From an uncultured Peptococcaceae bacterium (lineage in GTDB: Bacteria; Bacillota; Peptococcia; Peptococcales; Peptococcaceae), in the NCBI GenBank assembly GCA_947254645.1, contig CAMYDW010000017.1:1-32559 (forward strand): a DNA stretch of 32,559 bases. Reading direction: 5' to 3'. The first letter of the stretch is position 1; every line of letters begins with the position of its first letter. This document shows positions 32,013 through 32,559 of the stretch, one piece after another. The notes beneath the pieces are model-generated. The model did no database searches. It was not told where the DNA came from and worked only from the letters and a program-made list of their open reading frames with translations. A program made the translations under genes and the position numbers.

Positions 32013-32559
32013 CTATGCCTCCCCTTTTTGTACAGCAATAGAGTCAATAATTGCTTGCACTTCTGTCTCTTCTATAACTTCCTTGGGATCGGCCTTGCTA
32101 TCCTTGGGCAACACGACAAGATACAATTTATTTTTAGGGTCATTGATATCTATATGGTATTTATAGCATCTGCCATCCAGTATTTTGACGGCTTTTCTGC
32201 CATTGACCTTAATGCGTTGACAACATGGAAACACAACGTCTATATATTGGCAGAAATTGGGGTTGTTTTTGTCTATCTCTGGATGTTCTTTTTGGTAAGC
32301 AATACTGGTTGCATAACTGGCATAATCGTTCACCACAAAATACAAAATAGCATCCTCTAATTCCAAGATGGCATCGGTGTCGTATGGCTCATATTCAGAG
32401 CTCATGGTCGCACGCGTGCTAAATTGATAGTCCTTCCCATTGGGAATCGACACCGATATTTGGTATCCCAAGGACGTATCTGTACCAATTTTTTCTGTAT
32501 TCGTGCTACATCCTATCACCCCTATGCAGAGAATAAAAGCCATTATTAAGACTGGATAT
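32013..32559 (-). CDS. Lipoprotein, partial at the window edge, unknown function
   Basis: The frame is open to the end of the window, so the start is outside it; YPVLIMAFILCIGVIGC is the tail of a lipoprotein signal peptide with lipobox VIGC. The mature part of about 160 residues begins STNTEKIGTDTSLGYQISVSIP, has NYASYATSIAY-like and VVFPCCQRIKVNGRKAV segments, and ends with VQAIIDSIAVQKGEA. The ending EVQAIIDSI and the overall beta pattern resemble lipoproteins with a PsbP/DUF1795-like fold, but this is only a resemblance. An ATG at 32543 would leave an abnormally short, uncharged signal, which argues that the real start is upstream. Confidence 0.7.
   Translation of the reverse strand, partial: YPVLIMAFILCIGVIGCSTNTEKIGTDTSLGYQISVSIPNGKDYQFSTRATMSSEYEPYDTDAILELEDAILYFVVNDYASYATSIAYQKEHPEIDKNNPNFCQYIDVVFPCCQRIKVNGRKAVKILDGRCYKYHIDINDPKNKLYLVVLPKDSKADPKEVIEETEVQAIIDSIAVQKGEA

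Overview
This window looks like the chromosome of an anaerobic, low-to-mid GC Gram-positive bacterium (Bacillota, probably Clostridia-like). The grounds are strong AGGAGG-type ribosome sites, a TPP riboswitch feeding a ThiW/ThiD/CytX salvage operon, a lipoteichoic-acid-synthase-like enzyme, S-layer-homology (SLH) and InlB-type repeat surface proteins, lipoproteins and a sortase-like C-terminal signal. The species cannot be named from the sequence. No rRNA, tRNA, CRISPR array, phage or intact insertion sequence was seen.

Layout. 1-368 is an AT-rich leader with no convincing gene. 369-2024 is a CoA-disulfide-reductase/rhodanese fusion. 2081-4757 is a thiamine-precursor operon (extended -10 promoter, TPP riboswitch with terminator, thiW, thiD, cytX). 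4793-6444 (minus) holds an acetyltransferase, a 53-residue small protein and an O-methyltransferase. 6561-7515 (plus) holds a 5'-truncated ring-opening dioxygenase remnant followed by an intact nitroreductase-family gene. 7631-8618 (minus) is a two-gene unit (DUF5662-like and an exported protein). 8742-12794 holds a five-repeat surface protein, a cupin and a large SLH protein. A LysR regulator and a divergent EamA transporter fill 12904-14841.

14893-18271 (minus) is a compact run of four genes: thioesterase, alpha/beta hydrolase, HerA-like ATPase and CpXC protein. It is divergent from a thioredoxin-reductase-like flavoprotein that lacks the CxxC motif (18471-19370). Then come an LTA-synthase-like protein, a C39-like cysteine peptidase, a nitroreductase and a cupin. 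23591-27689 (minus) carries a zinc-ribbon membrane protein, an SPFH/SHOCT protein and an SLH protein. The first two resemble the YdjG/YdjI membrane module of Bacillus subtilis, but no PspA is present here. 27690-28323 is a decayed intergenic stretch with a remnant of a further SLH/InlB protein. 28324-31265 (minus) pairs an orphan lipoprotein solute-binding protein with a membrane-spanning LuxR-type regulator. Two small lipoproteins end the window, the last one cut by its edge.

Most convergent gene pairs are separated by A-tract/hairpin/T-tract bidirectional terminators. The most interesting candidates are the binding-protein/membrane-LuxR pair, the CxxC-less flavoprotein beside an 18-bp palindrome, the short uncharacterised gene at 5431-5592, and the mutually exclusive RNA foldings at 28215-28292.
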